A stretch of DNA of 33,987 nt from Betaproteobacteria bacterium TMED22 (GTDB lineage: Bacteria > Pseudomonadota > Gammaproteobacteria > Burkholderiales > Eutrophovitaceae). The notes under the pieces are model-generated. The model was not told where the DNA came from, made no database searches, and saw only the letters and a list, made by a program, of their open reading frames with translations. The stretch's first letter is position 1; each line of letters starts with the position of its first letter. Positions 8,196 through 17,768 of this stretch are shown one piece after another. The translations under genes were made by a program, and so were the position numbers. The stretch spans positions 84,143 to 118,129 of the forward strand of contig NHCB01000005.1 in the NCBI GenBank assembly GCA_002167745.1, written 5' to 3'.

Positions 8196-8966
8196 ATGGA
8201 CCTTAAAGAAGCTGTCATCATAATTACTGGGGGAGGCACAGGAGTTGGATCAGCCTGTGCGCATGCATTAGCAAAATGTGGTGCTAGAATTGTCATTAGT
8301 TATAATAAAAGTGAAGAAGGTGCGCTCCATACCAAAAAAAAATGTAACACTGCGGGAGGTGATGCGATCACGGTTCAAGGTGATGTTTCCATTGATGACG
8401 ATTGTAAAAACATAGTAGCGGAAGCTATAGGCAAATGGGGCAGGATTGATGGGCTAGTTAACAATGCAGGCATCACTAAATTCGCGGCTCCTAACGATCT
8501 CGATGCTCTAAGCTCCCAAGACTTTATTGATCTGTACTCCACAAACGTGGTTGGTACCTACCAAATGATTCGAGCCTGTTCCAAATACCTTAAAACTTCT
8601 GGAGGGTCCATCGTGAATGTCTCCTCTATTGCTGGAATAAAAGGAATTGGTTCATCTACGGCATATATCGCCTCTAAAGCCGCATTGAACGCTATGACGA
8701 TAGCTCTTGCGCGGGCGCTAGCTCCAGAAATTCGTGTCAATGCAGTCTGTCCTGGCCTTGTAGATACCGAATGGCACTCAAAACGATACTCTCAAGAAGA
8801 GTACAAATCATTTCTTGAAAGATATGAAAAGACAGTTCCACTTGGGGCAGCGGCAAAGCCTGAGGATATAGCTGAGACTATTCTGTGGTTAATATCCTCA
8901 GCCAAATTAATCACAGGGGAAACTGTCTTGATAGATGCCGGACTACACTTAGGTAAACCAATGTAA
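8196..8966 (+). CDS. Short-chain dehydrogenase/reductase (SDR)
   Basis: This 256-residue classical SDR has the NAD(P)-binding motif TGGGTGVG (residues 11-18), the structural NNAG motif, and the catalytic YxxxK pair Y157/K161 preceded by the serine of NVSS. The late VNAVCPG and ITGETVLIDAG segments are also typical, and the active site looks complete. It closely follows the D-aminoacylase-like gene, so it may act on a product of that enzyme or in the same catabolic route, but neither sequence identifies the substrate. Among SDRs it most resembles the FabG/3-oxoacyl-ACP reductase-like group, which covers many unrelated activities. Confidence 0.9.
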   Translation: MDLKEAVIIITGGGTGVGSACAHALAKCGARIVISYNKSEEGALHTKKKCNTAGGDAITVQGDVSIDDDCKNIVAEAIGKWGRIDGLVNNAGITKFAAPNDLDALSSQDFIDLYSTNVVGTYQMIRACSKYLKTSGGSIVNVSSIAGIKGIGSSTAYIASKAALNAMTIALARALAPEIRVNAVCPGLVDTEWHSKRYSQEEYKSFLERYEKTVPLGAAAKPEDIAETILWLISSAKLITGETVLIDAGLHLGKPM

Positions 8967-9086
8967 CAATCACCGAACTTTTTTCAAAGAAACTCGGTAA
9001 TTCGAGATACGTCGTTTAGAGGCAAACAGCCAGGTATGAATTCTTTCACAAGCTTAAAGGTAAGTTTTAGAGCTCTAGACTATATT

Positions 9087-12000
9087 CTAAAGTTCAATTA
9101 ATTCACCGCCAATTAAAACCACACCGATACGTATGGGCTTATCCTTCCTGATCTTCACGAAGTCGTCGCGATATTGAACTAACTGGCTTTTATATTGATA
9201 CAGCATTTCCGAACTAGGTTTCGAATCCGGATCTAGCGAAATTTTATAGTCAAGTATCCAAATCTCATCATCAAACTCAATAAGACGATCAATTCTTCGA
9301 ATATCGCCACTCCGATTGATGTAAGCCACCTCATTGTGAGCCTTAAGGTATTCCTTCGGGTTAAAAAATCGTTTAAGGGATATTGAATTTATTATTTTCA
9401 AACTCGTATCCCATGCGTTATCAAAGTCATTAGGAATTGCATCAAAGACCCGCTTCATAGCATCCTTGCTGATCAATTCAGAATCCACGGTAACTGTCTC
9501 CAATATTTTATGTACCAACGTTCCAAACTCCATGCTGGCATTATTAACCTGAATGAGCCTTATACCTACCGAAAAATGCTCTTCATTAGATTTGTGGTAG
9601 TGCTCACGTGCGTCACCAGCCATGCCATTCGCAAGATTACTGTCGATATCAGACGTATCCTCGAGAACATTAGTTAAGCTACAACGCTCCGCCGCATCCT
9701 TCAGTTGGGAATACCAAGTGGCCACTTCTTTCTCTTTTCCTACTACGCCCGACACGTACAACGCTTGTTTTGCTCTCGTGACTGCCACATACAAAAGATT
9801 TATGTCTTCGATTTTGTTAAGCATGTTATGGCGCTCAAACAATTCGGATCGTGCTTGCCCAAAATCGTTCTTCGCGCCGAATGCAGAAAAATGATTGGGG
9901 AAATCATCGCCAGGCGTCCAGTCGACTAAAATACTCCAATTATCACCATCCATTGCTGCATTCGCATCCGCCAAGAAAACAACAGGAGCTTCTAGCCCTT
10001 TAGCGCCGTGAATTGTCATGATCCGGACAGAACTTACCGATCCTAAATACGAACCTTCTTCTGGTCCTGCTCCCTCCTCTAGCCGCAATAATCTAATTTG
10101 CTCCAAAAATCGATCTATGCTTGGAAAGCGCCCCGCAGAAAAGTCTAAGGAATACTCTAGAAATGCAATCAAATTCGAGCGCACACGCTCAGCTATCTCA
10201 GGCAATGCATTTCCGGCATACCGATTCAACAAGTCGGATTCACTGTAGAGCACGTCAAGCAGATCATGGACGGGCAACGTATCCGCGTATCTGATCCAGA
10301 CTAACAGCGAAGTTGTCGCCGAGTTCAATTCAGCTGGTATTTTTTGTTTCTTAGATTCCTGATCCTCAATCAAAAGACTCCATATGGACTTTTCTTCTCG
10401 ATGAATAAACACTTTTAATAATGCGTCATCAATGGAAAATAATGGCGACTTCAGGACATTGATTAAATGATGATCGACATTGGGAGCAATAAGAAAACTA
10501 AGCAGAGAAACCATATCTTGAACTTCTGGAGACTCAAGTAGCGCTCCCACACGTTGGCTGACAAATGGAATACCCAATGCTCTCATAGCATCCTCATACT
10601 TTTTCAGATGCGTTCGTCGCCTGATAAGGATTAATACGTCCGAGTACTTGATAGAACGATTCTCGCCATTGGAACTAATACTTTTTCTCGCCACTAATGA
10701 GCCAATCTTCTCACCAATCATTAAACCCTCTTCATAATGCCGATAATCCAAAGGTTCTAATCTGGCAACATCTAATGGATCTCTCCATTTCTCCCTCTCA
10801 GAAGCATCAGCCACCTCAACCGATTCGATCAATGGCATTACTTCCACTTCCGATGATAAAGATCGATCCATGGATTCTTGCGGCACAAAGTTAGCAATCT
10901 TCTCCCTAAAACACTCATTCACTAGATTTGAAATTCCAGGCGCATTTCGATAACTCGTATTTTGAATAACCTTCCGCCCGCCCATTTCCGCAACAACTAA
11001 TTTCTCTGCAACTCCAAAAAGGCGTGGTTCAGCCCTTCTGAACCGATAAATGGACTGCTTTGGATCGCCAACAAAAAATAATCTTATAGTTGTGCCCGCT
11101 TGATTAGACGCATCAATCCAGGATTTCAAAATAGTCCACTGAATTGGGTTCGTATCTTGAAACTCATCAACTAACAAGTGCGTATAACGAGAATCTAACC
11201 GATGCAAAACAAAATCAGCTTGATCATCCTCCATTAACAATGATCTGACGTTCCATTCTAAATCTGAAAAATCCAGAATATTACTTTCACTTTTAAACGA
11301 TTGGAATGTTTGCAGCAAACCGTCTCCTACGATTTTTACCGCACTATCCAATTGATCTGCCAACCAATCTGTCCTCAGCATCACCAACTGATCTGCAAGC
11401 GCTCTTAATTCCGAGCTCAAGCGGACATAATGTTCCGCATTGCTCGCCCCCATCCTTTGCGTCATGGCTTTTGAGATTTTTTTGTCTTTACATATTTTTA
11501 CCCAGGACATAAACCACTCATCAGGACTATCAGATACCTGGATGGATTCCAGCGCAGCAAGCGCACGCATCTCACCTGGCAGATTATTTTCTCTAATTAA
11601 CACCTTGAATTTAGCTAATTTTGATAGAAACACGTGGTCAGTCAAAAAATTATCGAGAGGATCTTGATCCTGATTACGGCGCCAAGTGGCTGCAATTTGT
11701 TTGATATCGCCACTTTCTGAACTAGCCCACCAATCCAGACGGTTATCCAAAAATCGCTTGAGTATTTTGTGTGTATTGTGAAGTTCGTATCGTCCATAGA
11801 GGTAATTAAGGGCATCTAAAGCATCCTGGTTTGAGACGATCTGTTGAAAGAATTGCTCCCAAGCGTCTCGTAAAATTAAGCTGTCATCATCTTGCAGCGC
11901 TCTACCACGACCCGATTGAGTAGACCAAGGTGCCATTTTTAAAACTTGTATAAACCAACCATGGAAAGTATTTATGTTTACCCCGCCAGGCGTGGATAAA

Positions 12001-12326
12001 TATTCCCAATATAGTTTTTTCGCTCTAGGTGCTGATGCATCCAAATCATGGGCGCTTATTCCTCGCTCCATTAGAAAATTTCTAACTTGCGTATCATCAG
12101 AAACAGCTAAAGTTCTGAGCCAATCAGTCAAACGCGCTTTCATCTCACGCGCTGCTTTGCGAGTAAACGTGATAGCTAAGATCTCCGATGGCTGCACGCC
12201 CGACAACAGCGCTCGGATAATACGCGAGGTAAGCAACCAAGTCTTACCAGATCCCGCGCACGCCTCGACAATAACGTCATTGCGAGGATCAAGCATGAAC
12301 ACCTTGTCAACCGCGTCTGGTGTCAC
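9087..12326 (-). CDS. addA: AddA, helicase-nuclease subunit for double-strand break repair
   Basis: This 1079-residue UvrD/Rep-type (SF1A) helicase ends in a RecB-family nuclease domain. Helicase motifs in order are EACAGSGKT (Walker A lysine K28), ITFTRKAAREMK, LLVDEFQDTN (Walker B), FVGDPKQSIYRFRRAE, MTIHGAKGLEAPVVFL and LYVAVTRAKQ. The C-terminus carries GTLVHKILE and ILDYKIS, the aspartate-lysine core of the PD-(D/E)XK nuclease. With AddB it unwinds and resects broken DNA ends for RecA. The start is GTG at 12326, and its GTGA overlaps the addB TGA stop, a coupled arrangement that also supports this start. Length is close to other proteobacterial AddA proteins. Sequence alone does not give its Chi specificity. 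Confidence 0.93.
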   Translation of the reverse strand: MTPDAVDKVFMLDPRNDVIVEACAGSGKTWLLTSRIIRALLSGVQPSEILAITFTRKAAREMKARLTDWLRTLAVSDDTQVRNFLMERGISAHDLDASAPRAKKLYWEYLSTPGGVNINTFHGWFIQVLKMAPWSTQSGRGRALQDDDSLILRDAWEQFFQQIVSNQDALDALNYLYGRYELHNTHKILKRFLDNRLDWWASSESGDIKQIAATWRRNQDQDPLDNFLTDHVFLSKLAKFKVLIRENNLPGEMRALAALESIQVSDSPDEWFMSWVKICKDKKISKAMTQRMGASNAEHYVRLSSELRALADQLVMLRTDWLADQLDSAVKIVGDGLLQTFQSFKSESNILDFSDLEWNVRSLLMEDDQADFVLHRLDSRYTHLLVDEFQDTNPIQWTILKSWIDASNQAGTTIRLFFVGDPKQSIYRFRRAEPRLFGVAEKLVVAEMGGRKVIQNTSYRNAPGISNLVNECFREKIANFVPQESMDRSLSSEVEVMPLIESVEVADASEREKWRDPLDVARLEPLDYRHYEEGLMIGEKIGSLVARKSISSNGENRSIKYSDVLILIRRRTHLKKYEDAMRALGIPFVSQRVGALLESPEVQDMVSLLSFLIAPNVDHHLINVLKSPLFSIDDALLKVFIHREEKSIWSLLIEDQESKKQKIPAELNSATTSLLVWIRYADTLPVHDLLDVLYSESDLLNRYAGNALPEIAERVRSNLIAFLEYSLDFSAGRFPSIDRFLEQIRLLRLEEGAGPEEGSYLGSVSSVRIMTIHGAKGLEAPVVFLADANAAMDGDNWSILVDWTPGDDFPNHFSAFGAKNDFGQARSELFERHNMLNKIEDINLLYVAVTRAKQALYVSGVVGKEKEVATWYSQLKDAAERCSLTNVLEDTSDIDSNLANGMAGDAREHYHKSNEEHFSVGIRLIQVNNASMEFGTLVHKILETVTVDSELISKDAMKRVFDAIPNDFDNAWDTSLKIINSISLKRFFNPKEYLKAHNEVAYINRSGDIRRIDRLIEFDDEIWILDYKISLDPDSKPSSEMLYQYKSQLVQYRDDFVKIRKDKPIRIGVVLIGGELIEL

Positions 12327-15058
12327 TTAGGTAACCAAGAGTAGTTTTTCCGACACGCGCCCTGAACATCACAGTATTGGCAAGTTGAAGGTGTTCCGTT
12401 TGCGGGCAACCTATGACCTGACTCCAATTTTCCAAACACGCTACTCAGGCGAATAACATGCTTTTCAACTGCGTCACTCATACTGTCCGTCTCTAGAGCA
12501 ACAGTATCCAAAGATCTTTTATCCAAGGATAGATACATCGCCTCAGTTTTATTTTCCGTTTGTAAAGATAGGTACGACAGTAGTTGAGCGCTCTCCTCGC
12601 AGGATGAAATCATCTCTTTTAATCGAGATTTACCTTGCGTTTTATAATCAATTAACAGTCTTTTGGACGCTCCGAGAGTAACGTTCTCATCTATGCGATC
12701 CACCCTTCCATAAAAATTGACACTCAACCCGCCCTTAGTAAGAAACGTGCGCTCGCAGTCTTTCTCCGTATCAGCAATGCGCCACCCCTCTGTTTCCCTT
12801 TGTATTTGCCAATCGAGGTATTGCCTCAGAAGCTTAAAGAACCGAGTAATCCAGCCATATGTAACGGCTCTTCTTCCAACATGCATTTCTAATGTCTCTC
12901 GAACAATATCCATTATTTCGCGATGAAGAACATCAATGTCAACATCTAGTAGAGACGCACGTCGCTTATGGAAGATTTCCAACACCATATGAAGCGCGTT
13001 TCCCAACTCTCGATTAGCGGGGTCGAAATCAAGCGTCTCAGGCTCACGACTTCTTAAAACATAACGAACGAAAAATTGGTACGGGCAGTCTAGGAGGCTC
13101 TGATATCCGCTAACCGATATTTTGTCAGGTATCTCGGCAGGGCTAAGACTGACCTGCGGTTCAATTACAGATTGATACGTTCTTTGTAGCGCCAGCTGTC
13201 GATGATCAAACACCTTGACGCGTGACTGAAGATCCGCATCCGTAAGATCTCCTCCCCAACTTTCCGAATAACGCAACCGAAAACGTTCAAACCAAGGACT
13301 AATCAGATTGCATTCATTATCCTTTTGGCTCTGCCACGTGACTAGAACATTACGGCTCGATAACAAAGTTCCGACCAAATCAACCTTATAGGATTGAATG
13401 AAGTCGTCAGTCGTTCTAAGTTCTAATTGTGCGCGAACCCCATCACCGAAATGAGGACTCTTAATTTCGGCTAAAGGGAAGTTACTATCATCAGCACCCG
13501 CAAGGATTACGCCATCAAAATACCTGAGTCGCACAGCATTCAAACGGGTAAAACAAATGGGACTATTAATTTTTGTATCTTTAAAATTACTGCCTTCAAG
13601 CTGTGCCTTAAACCAAACCAGCCAATTAGCAAAACTTACCTTTCGATGTAAAAGGTTGAGCTCACTCTTTAAAGTATCGAATAACTGTAATATCTGGAGC
13701 CCTGCATCGTCATGCTGCAGCTTATGTTTAAAATCCGCAATCTCTAAGCTCACTAAAACTGCATCTATCCAGTCCTGATGCCGCCTCAATACATTACGGT
13801 CGAATTGACGTTGCACCTCTCGAAGCGTACTCGCAAATTCCAGCGCATGATCCGTGCAAGACGTCCGTGCGACCTCGTAAAAACCGATTTTTGACGCCCG
13901 CTGTCTATTTCTTTTAAGTGCTACCTCTAAACTCAATCGCAGTTGATTTACCCCGGGTTGATTAATGAAAATGGGGCGCTTTAAAAAAGTAATTAACTTT
14001 GTTATTTCCAAGTCAGTCGCAAGAAGCTCGAGCCAATCAATTAGGATAGCTGCGATAGCAGTTGTCGACATTTTCCATCCAAATTCATCTTGAACGAGAA
14101 TTCCAGATTGCTGCAGGACGGCCCTAAGTCGACGCGCAATCTTTCGATCAAAAGGAACAATTGCAATCGTCTCAATGCCCGACTCTATCCACTCTTTAAT
14201 TTTGATCTGAATTGCGCGGACTTCTTGATCCAAATTAAGAGCAGGAAAATAAGTAATCGCGTTCCAAAAGCTATTCTCTTTGTGAGAAACGCTTGAGGTT
14301 ATGTGGTGGCCGTGGTCAATTTCATTTTGATAAACCACTCTGCAAAAATCAGCCCTAGCATCATGATTCACAGAACTAATATCTACCTCTAAAACCACGA
14401 CTCGATTTAGGCTCGCATAGCTTTCGATAAAGCTTCGTTCTACAGGACTCAGATCTGGATACATAACCACGTATAAAGACCGGGTCTCTCGTTGCAAAAG
14501 GGTCGAAAGTCTATATCGATATGCGCTTTGCTCCGATGCTCGCCCATCACGAACACCTGAAAAAGCGTGCCATATGTCAAATAATAATTTTGCCTCAAAA
14601 CCAACTAATTTTTGTGCGCGCGTTTGATACGCTTGATGGAACCGCTTATTGACTGACTCTAAATCCAGATCAATATCAGGTTGGTATAAGTCTAACTCAC
14701 CGATAAGATTAGCGATGTCTAATGCAAGATTCCAATTATTACTAGACTCTAGCCATTGATACTGCTCAAGCTCGTGATAAATCAAGAGCGTTAGGTAGCT
14801 TTCGGGTTCCACCTCATACGGTACTGCCGCTTGACGCGCCCAAACATCAAAGGTGGTAAAGCAAGGAAGAATCAAACCAGAGCCAGCCAATTCCATTAAC
14901 CGTCGTGAACACTCAGCAGCCGAATTTAAAGACGGTAGAACAACGATCCTATCCGAGAAATCATAGGACATTGGCCCGGAATCATTCAAGATCCTTGCGG
15001 CCAGCACATCAATCAAATCATGAGGCCATACCTTCTCATAATTTAACTTTTCTTCCAT
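12323..15058 (-). CDS. addB: AddB, iron-sulfur nuclease subunit partner of AddA
   Basis: This 911-residue protein has an inactivated helicase-like N-terminus without a Walker A loop (IVVLPSLNSAAECSRRL) and a C-terminal PD-(D/E)XK nuclease domain. The nuclease region shows SGYQSLLDCPYQFFVRY, RELGNALHMVLE and LLIDYKTQGKS. Four cysteines suited to a 4Fe-4S staple are visible, one in LLDCPYQ and three in CQYCDVQGAC near the end, as in AddB of other bacteria. It lies directly upstream of addA with a 4-base overlap. The fdxA gene lies 27 bases upstream on the same strand and could be in the same transcript. The ATG at 15058 gives the expected N-terminus. Compared with Gram-positive AddB it is short, as in other proteobacteria. 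Confidence 0.9.
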   Translation of the reverse strand: MEEKLNYEKVWPHDLIDVLAARILNDSGPMSYDFSDRIVVLPSLNSAAECSRRLMELAGSGLILPCFTTFDVWARQAAVPYEVEPESYLTLLIYHELEQYQWLESSNNWNLALDIANLIGELDLYQPDIDLDLESVNKRFHQAYQTRAQKLVGFEAKLLFDIWHAFSGVRDGRASEQSAYRYRLSTLLQRETRSLYVVMYPDLSPVERSFIESYASLNRVVVLEVDISSVNHDARADFCRVVYQNEIDHGHHITSSVSHKENSFWNAITYFPALNLDQEVRAIQIKIKEWIESGIETIAIVPFDRKIARRLRAVLQQSGILVQDEFGWKMSTTAIAAILIDWLELLATDLEITKLITFLKRPIFINQPGVNQLRLSLEVALKRNRQRASKIGFYEVARTSCTDHALEFASTLREVQRQFDRNVLRRHQDWIDAVLVSLEIADFKHKLQHDDAGLQILQLFDTLKSELNLLHRKVSFANWLVWFKAQLEGSNFKDTKINSPICFTRLNAVRLRYFDGVILAGADDSNFPLAEIKSPHFGDGVRAQLELRTTDDFIQSYKVDLVGTLLSSRNVLVTWQSQKDNECNLISPWFERFRLRYSESWGGDLTDADLQSRVKVFDHRQLALQRTYQSVIEPQVSLSPAEIPDKISVSGYQSLLDCPYQFFVRYVLRSREPETLDFDPANRELGNALHMVLEIFHKRRASLLDVDIDVLHREIMDIVRETLEMHVGRRAVTYGWITRFFKLLRQYLDWQIQRETEGWRIADTEKDCERTFLTKGGLSVNFYGRVDRIDENVTLGASKRLLIDYKTQGKSRLKEMISSCEESAQLLSYLSLQTENKTEAMYLSLDKRSLDTVALETDSMSDAVEKHVIRLSSVFGKLESGHRLPANGTPSTCQYCDVQGACRKNYSWLPK

Positions 15059-15085
15059 ACGCCCCAGCCTATATTAGGCACAGAC

Positions 15086-15409
15086 TTACCTCTCCAAGAG
15101 GTCTCGTTTATTCGGTTTATTTTGCCACTCAGCAGCATCCTCAGGTGCATCCTTGCGTTCAGTAATAGCCGGCCAATCCTTGGCTAACTCGGCATTCAAC
15201 TCGATAAAATCTTTTTGATCATCAGGCACATCGTCATCTGCGTAAATCGCCTCTTCCGGACACTCAGCAACACACAATGTGCAATCAATACACTCATCTG
15301 GATCAATGACCAACATATTTGGCCCCTCACGAAAACAATCCACGGGGCATACATCTACACAATCCGTCCACTTGCATTTGATGCAAGTTTCCACCACAAC
15401 ATAAGTCAT
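15086..15409 (-). CDS. fdxA: Seven-iron ferredoxin FdxA
   Basis: This 107-residue ferredoxin carries the cysteines for one 3Fe-4S and one 4Fe-4S cluster. The first group is C9, C12, C17, C21 and C25, and the second is C40, C43, C46 and C50, the same spacing as in Azotobacter vinelandii ferredoxin I. A long acidic and polar C-terminal tail beyond residue 60 is typical of the FdxA group. It is a cytoplasmic low-potential electron carrier; its partners are not shown by context. It precedes addB on the minus strand and is divergent from trxA. No clear Shine-Dalgarno precedes the ATG at 15409. Confidence 0.95.
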   Translation of the reverse strand: MTYVVVETCIKCKWTDCVDVCPVDCFREGPNMLVIDPDECIDCTLCVAECPEEAIYADDDVPDDQKDFIELNAELAKDWPAITERKDAPEDAAEWQNKPNKRDLLER

Positions 15410-15692
15410 TGAATAGCCTTACTTTACTTATTTTTCGGGATTACATCTATAAATACTAGTTTAACAAAGTCAGGCTAACCTTTGTAGAAAATACTTGGGT
15501 TAGTCACATCAGACATCACGGCATGCCTTCGTATAAGACAAATAAAATAATCGCGAAACAAAATATGTTTTATAATACGGATACGCCTAGATCTAACGAG
15601 GGCTTAATAAACGCAAAAAGTTTGTGACGGTCCCAAACTTTTAATTCCCACATGAATTCTTTTTTCAAAAACCTAAAGCGGATTTTTTTATA
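15410..15692. promoter_or_regulatory. Divergent fdxA / trxA intergenic region
   Basis: This 283-base gap contains no convincing ORF. ACAAAG (15464-15469) and CTTTGT (15480-15485) form an inverted repeat 55 bases upstream of fdxA. A consensus -10 TATAAT for the trxA direction lies at 15571-15576 without an obvious -35. Further on, AAAAGTTTG (15616-15624) and CAAACTTTT (15634-15642) make a perfect nine-base stem around a nine-base loop in the presumed trxA leader. The last 50 bases before trxA are AT-rich with no Shine-Dalgarno. Confidence 0.45.
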
Positions 15693-16019
15693 ATGAGTGA
15701 ACAAATTCATCACGTAACAGACGACTCGTTTGAAAACGATGTCATTAATTCCGATTTACCTGTGTTGGTCGATTACTGGGCTGAATGGTGCGGCCCATGC
15801 AAAATGATTGCACCGATCCTTGATGAAATAGCGGCTGAGTATTCTGGTAAGCTAAAGATTGCTAAGCTGAATATTGATGAAAATCAAGGTACACCGCCAA
15901 AATTTGGTATCAGAGGCATACCAACCCTGATGCTGTTCAAGGCTGGAAATGCTGAAGCAACAAAAGTCGGCGCGCTTAGTAAATCTCAGCTTACAACATT
16001 CATTGACAGTAATATCTAA
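15693..16019 (+). CDS. trxA: Thioredoxin 1
   Basis: This 108-residue thioredoxin reduces protein disulfides in the cytoplasm, recharged by thioredoxin reductase. The WCGPC active site gives C33 and C36, the buried aspartate lies in VLVDYWAEW, and the cis-proline is in RGIPTLMLF. Length is standard. It lies 60 bases upstream of rho, an arrangement found widely in proteobacteria. The start is set by homology; the upstream sequence is T-rich and shows no Shine-Dalgarno. Confidence 0.97.
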   Translation: MSEQIHHVTDDSFENDVINSDLPVLVDYWAEWCGPCKMIAPILDEIAAEYSGKLKIAKLNIDENQGTPPKFGIRGIPTLMLFKAGNAEATKVGALSKSQLTTFIDSNI

Positions 16020-16079
16020 TACGGACCATCAATCCTCTAGCCTCACTCCTGCCCCGCTCTCCCTAATTTATATAAACCT
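16020..16079 (+). promoter_or_regulatory. C-rich rho leader, possible rut-like autoregulatory site
   Basis: The trxA-rho gap contains a pyrimidine-rich, G-poor stretch at about 16034-16068, including CCTCACTCCTGCCCCGCTCT. Unstructured C-rich, G-poor RNA is the classical Rho-binding (rut) signature, and rho genes in other bacteria are autoregulated by Rho termination in the leader. The rho ATG at 16080 has no visible Shine-Dalgarno, which would leave the leader exposed. The function is inferred from composition only. Confidence 0.4.
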
Positions 16080-17339
16080 ATGCATCTATCTGACCTAAAA
16101 GACCTACATATTAGCGAGCTCATTGAAATGGCAATCGCTAATGAGGTTCAAAATGCCAATCGGCTCCGTAAGCAGGATCTCATATTTGCTCTGTTGAAAG
16201 ATCAGGCGAAAAAAGGGGAAAGTATTTCGGGTTCAGGAACTTTGGAAGTACTTCCTGACGGATTCGGTTTTCTTCGATCTCCTGACACCTCATACCTCGC
16301 TGGGCCAGACGATATTTATATCAGCCCATCTCAGATCAGGAGATTCAATCTCCATACAGGAGACTCAGTTGCAGGTGAAATTAGAACGCCAAAAGAAGGA
16401 GAACGTTATTTTGCCTTAGTTAAGGTCGATAAAGTCAATGATGAAGTGCCGGAAAATAGTAAACACAAAACGCTATTTGAAAATCTTACACCGCTCTTTC
16501 CAACAGACAGACTTCAAATGGAAAGAGACATTAAATCAGATGAAAATTTAACAGGTCGGATTATCGATATCATAGCTCCAGTTGGGAAAGGCCAAAGAGG
16601 ACTTCTAGTGGCAAGCCCTAAAAGCGGTAAGACTGTGATGCTGCAGCATATTGCACACTCAATCGCCTCAAATTATCCTGACGTGTACCTCATTGTGCTT
16701 CTTATCGATGAACGTCCTGAAGAGGTCACAGAAATGCAGCGCTCAGTGCGCGGGGAAGTTGTCTCCTCTACCTTTGATGAACCAGCAACGCGACACGTGC
16801 AAGTAGCCGAAATGGTCATGGAAAAAGCGAAACGGCTCGTTGAAAGCAAGAAAGACGTAGTCATTCTTCTCGACTCTATTACTCGACTGGCGCGGGCTTA
16901 TAACACCACGGCCCCAGCCTCCGGAAAAGTCTTAACGGGTGGCGTAGATGCAAATGCACTTCAACGACCAAAGCGATTTTTTGGAGCAGCCAGAAATATA
17001 GAGGAAGGTGGCTCACTCACAATTATCGCGACTGCACTAATAGACACTGGTTCACGGATGGATGACGTCATCTACGAGGAATTCAAAGGCACCGGCAATA
17101 TGGAAATCCATCTAGACCGACGGATGACTGAAAAGCGAATCTACCCAGCAATAAATGTAAACCGCTCCGGGACTCGAAAAGAGGAACTCCTGCTCGAGCC
17201 AGATATACTTCAAAAAATCTGGATTCTTCGAAAACTACTCTATCCCATGGATGAGCTAGAAGCGACAGAGTTCTTGACTGGAAAGCTTAAAGTTACAAAA
17301 AATAATGATGAGTTCTTTGACAGCATGAAAAAAGGATGA
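16080..17339 (+). CDS. rho: Transcription termination factor Rho
   Basis: This 419-residue protein is the hexameric RNA-dependent ATPase that terminates transcription. The N-terminal Rho-N helical domain ([18 protein letters not shown]) is followed by the RNA-binding cold-shock-like domain ([20 protein letters not shown]) and by the ATPase domain. The latter has the P-loop ASPKSGKT, the Walker B region [17 protein letters not shown], the Q-loop and the [12 protein letters not shown] secondary RNA-binding segment. Length equals that of Escherichia coli Rho, with no insertion domain. It follows trxA, and rpmE comes next under its own likely promoter. Confidence 0.97.
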   Translation: MHLSDLKDLHISELIEMAIANEVQNANRLRKQDLIFALLKDQAKKGESISGSGTLEVLPDGFGFLRSPDTSYLAGPDDIYISPSQIRRFNLHTGDSVAGEIRTPKEGERYFALVKVDKVNDEVPENSKHKTLFENLTPLFPTDRLQMERDIKSDENLTGRIIDIIAPVGKGQRGLLVASPKSGKTVMLQHIAHSIASNYPDVYLIVLLIDERPEEVTEMQRSVRGEVVSSTFDEPATRHVQVAEMVMEKAKRLVESKKDVVILLDSITRLARAYNTTAPASGKVLTGGVDANALQRPKRFFGAARNIEEGGSLTIIATALIDTGSRMDDVIYEEFKGTGNMEIHLDRRMTEKRIYPAINVNRSGTRKEELLLEPDILQKIWILRKLLYPMDELEATEFLTGKLKVTKNNDEFFDSMKKG

Positions 17340-17358
17340 CCTAAATAATCCCGAGTTC

Positions 17359-17387
17359 TTGTCAAATGATATATTTTCTAGCATAAT
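17359..17387 (+). promoter_or_regulatory. Predicted sigma-70 promoter for rpmE
   Basis: TTGTCA (17359-17364) and CATAAT (17382-17387) are separated by 17 bases, each one base off consensus. They lie within the rho-rpmE gap and point towards rpmE, 78 bases upstream of its preferred start. Confidence 0.6.
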
Positions 17388-17465
17388 CAACGCCCTTTTA
17401 AGGACACGCACAATTATACAAAGTGCTCGGCGCAAAACCCGCCAAAAAATATTAGGAAAATGAAA

Positions 17466-17687
17466 ATGAAAGCAGATATCCATCCAAGCTATACTCAAGT
17501 CAAAGTGACCTGCAGTTGTGGAGAAGTATTTCATACTCGCTCAGCGAGCGGTAAAGATATTTCAATTGAAGTGTGTTCTGTATGCCATCCCTTCTATACT
17601 GGAAAACAAAAAATTGTAGATACTGCGGGTAGAGTGGAGAGATTCAAGCAAAAGTACGCAAACATGGGTGTAAAGACTGGGGAATAA
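17466..17687 (+). CDS. rpmE: 50S ribosomal protein L31, zinc-binding type
   Basis: L31 is a small protein of the large ribosomal subunit. Counting from the second ATG, cysteines C16, C18, C37 and C40 match the zinc ligands of the Escherichia coli zinc-binding form, so this is the zinc-containing L31, not the zinc-free YkgM type. An in-frame ATG at 17460 also exists. I prefer 17466 because L31 proteins usually begin MK-DIHP and because the AGGA upstream is better spaced from it. The gene has its own promoter and ends at a strong terminator. Confidence 0.95.
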   Translation: MKADIHPSYTQVKVTCSCGEVFHTRSASGKDISIEVCSVCHPFYTGKQKIVDTAGRVERFKQKYANMGVKTGE

Positions 17688-17714
17688 CTAGTTGACGGTG
17701 ACTTATGTTAAATA

Positions 17715-17735
17715 GGCAGCTCAGGCTGCCTTTTT
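17715..17735 (+). terminator. Intrinsic terminator after rpmE
   Basis: GGCAGC (17715-17720) and GCTGCC (17725-17730) form a perfect GC-rich stem with a TCAG loop, followed directly by TTTTT (17731-17735). It lies 28 bases past the rpmE stop and before the glycosyltransferase gene. Confidence 0.9.
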
Positions 17736-17768
17736 CAATTGAGAGCTACTTCAATCTTATAAACTGCG

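Noticed and set aside
8972-8998. ACCGA/TCGGT inverted repeat between the convergent SDR and addA genes
   Set aside because: Five-base arms and a 17-base loop are too weak for a terminator call.
11974-12330. 118-codon plus-strand ORF opposite addA
   Set aside because: It lies opposite the conserved N-terminal helicase motifs and shows no domain of its own.
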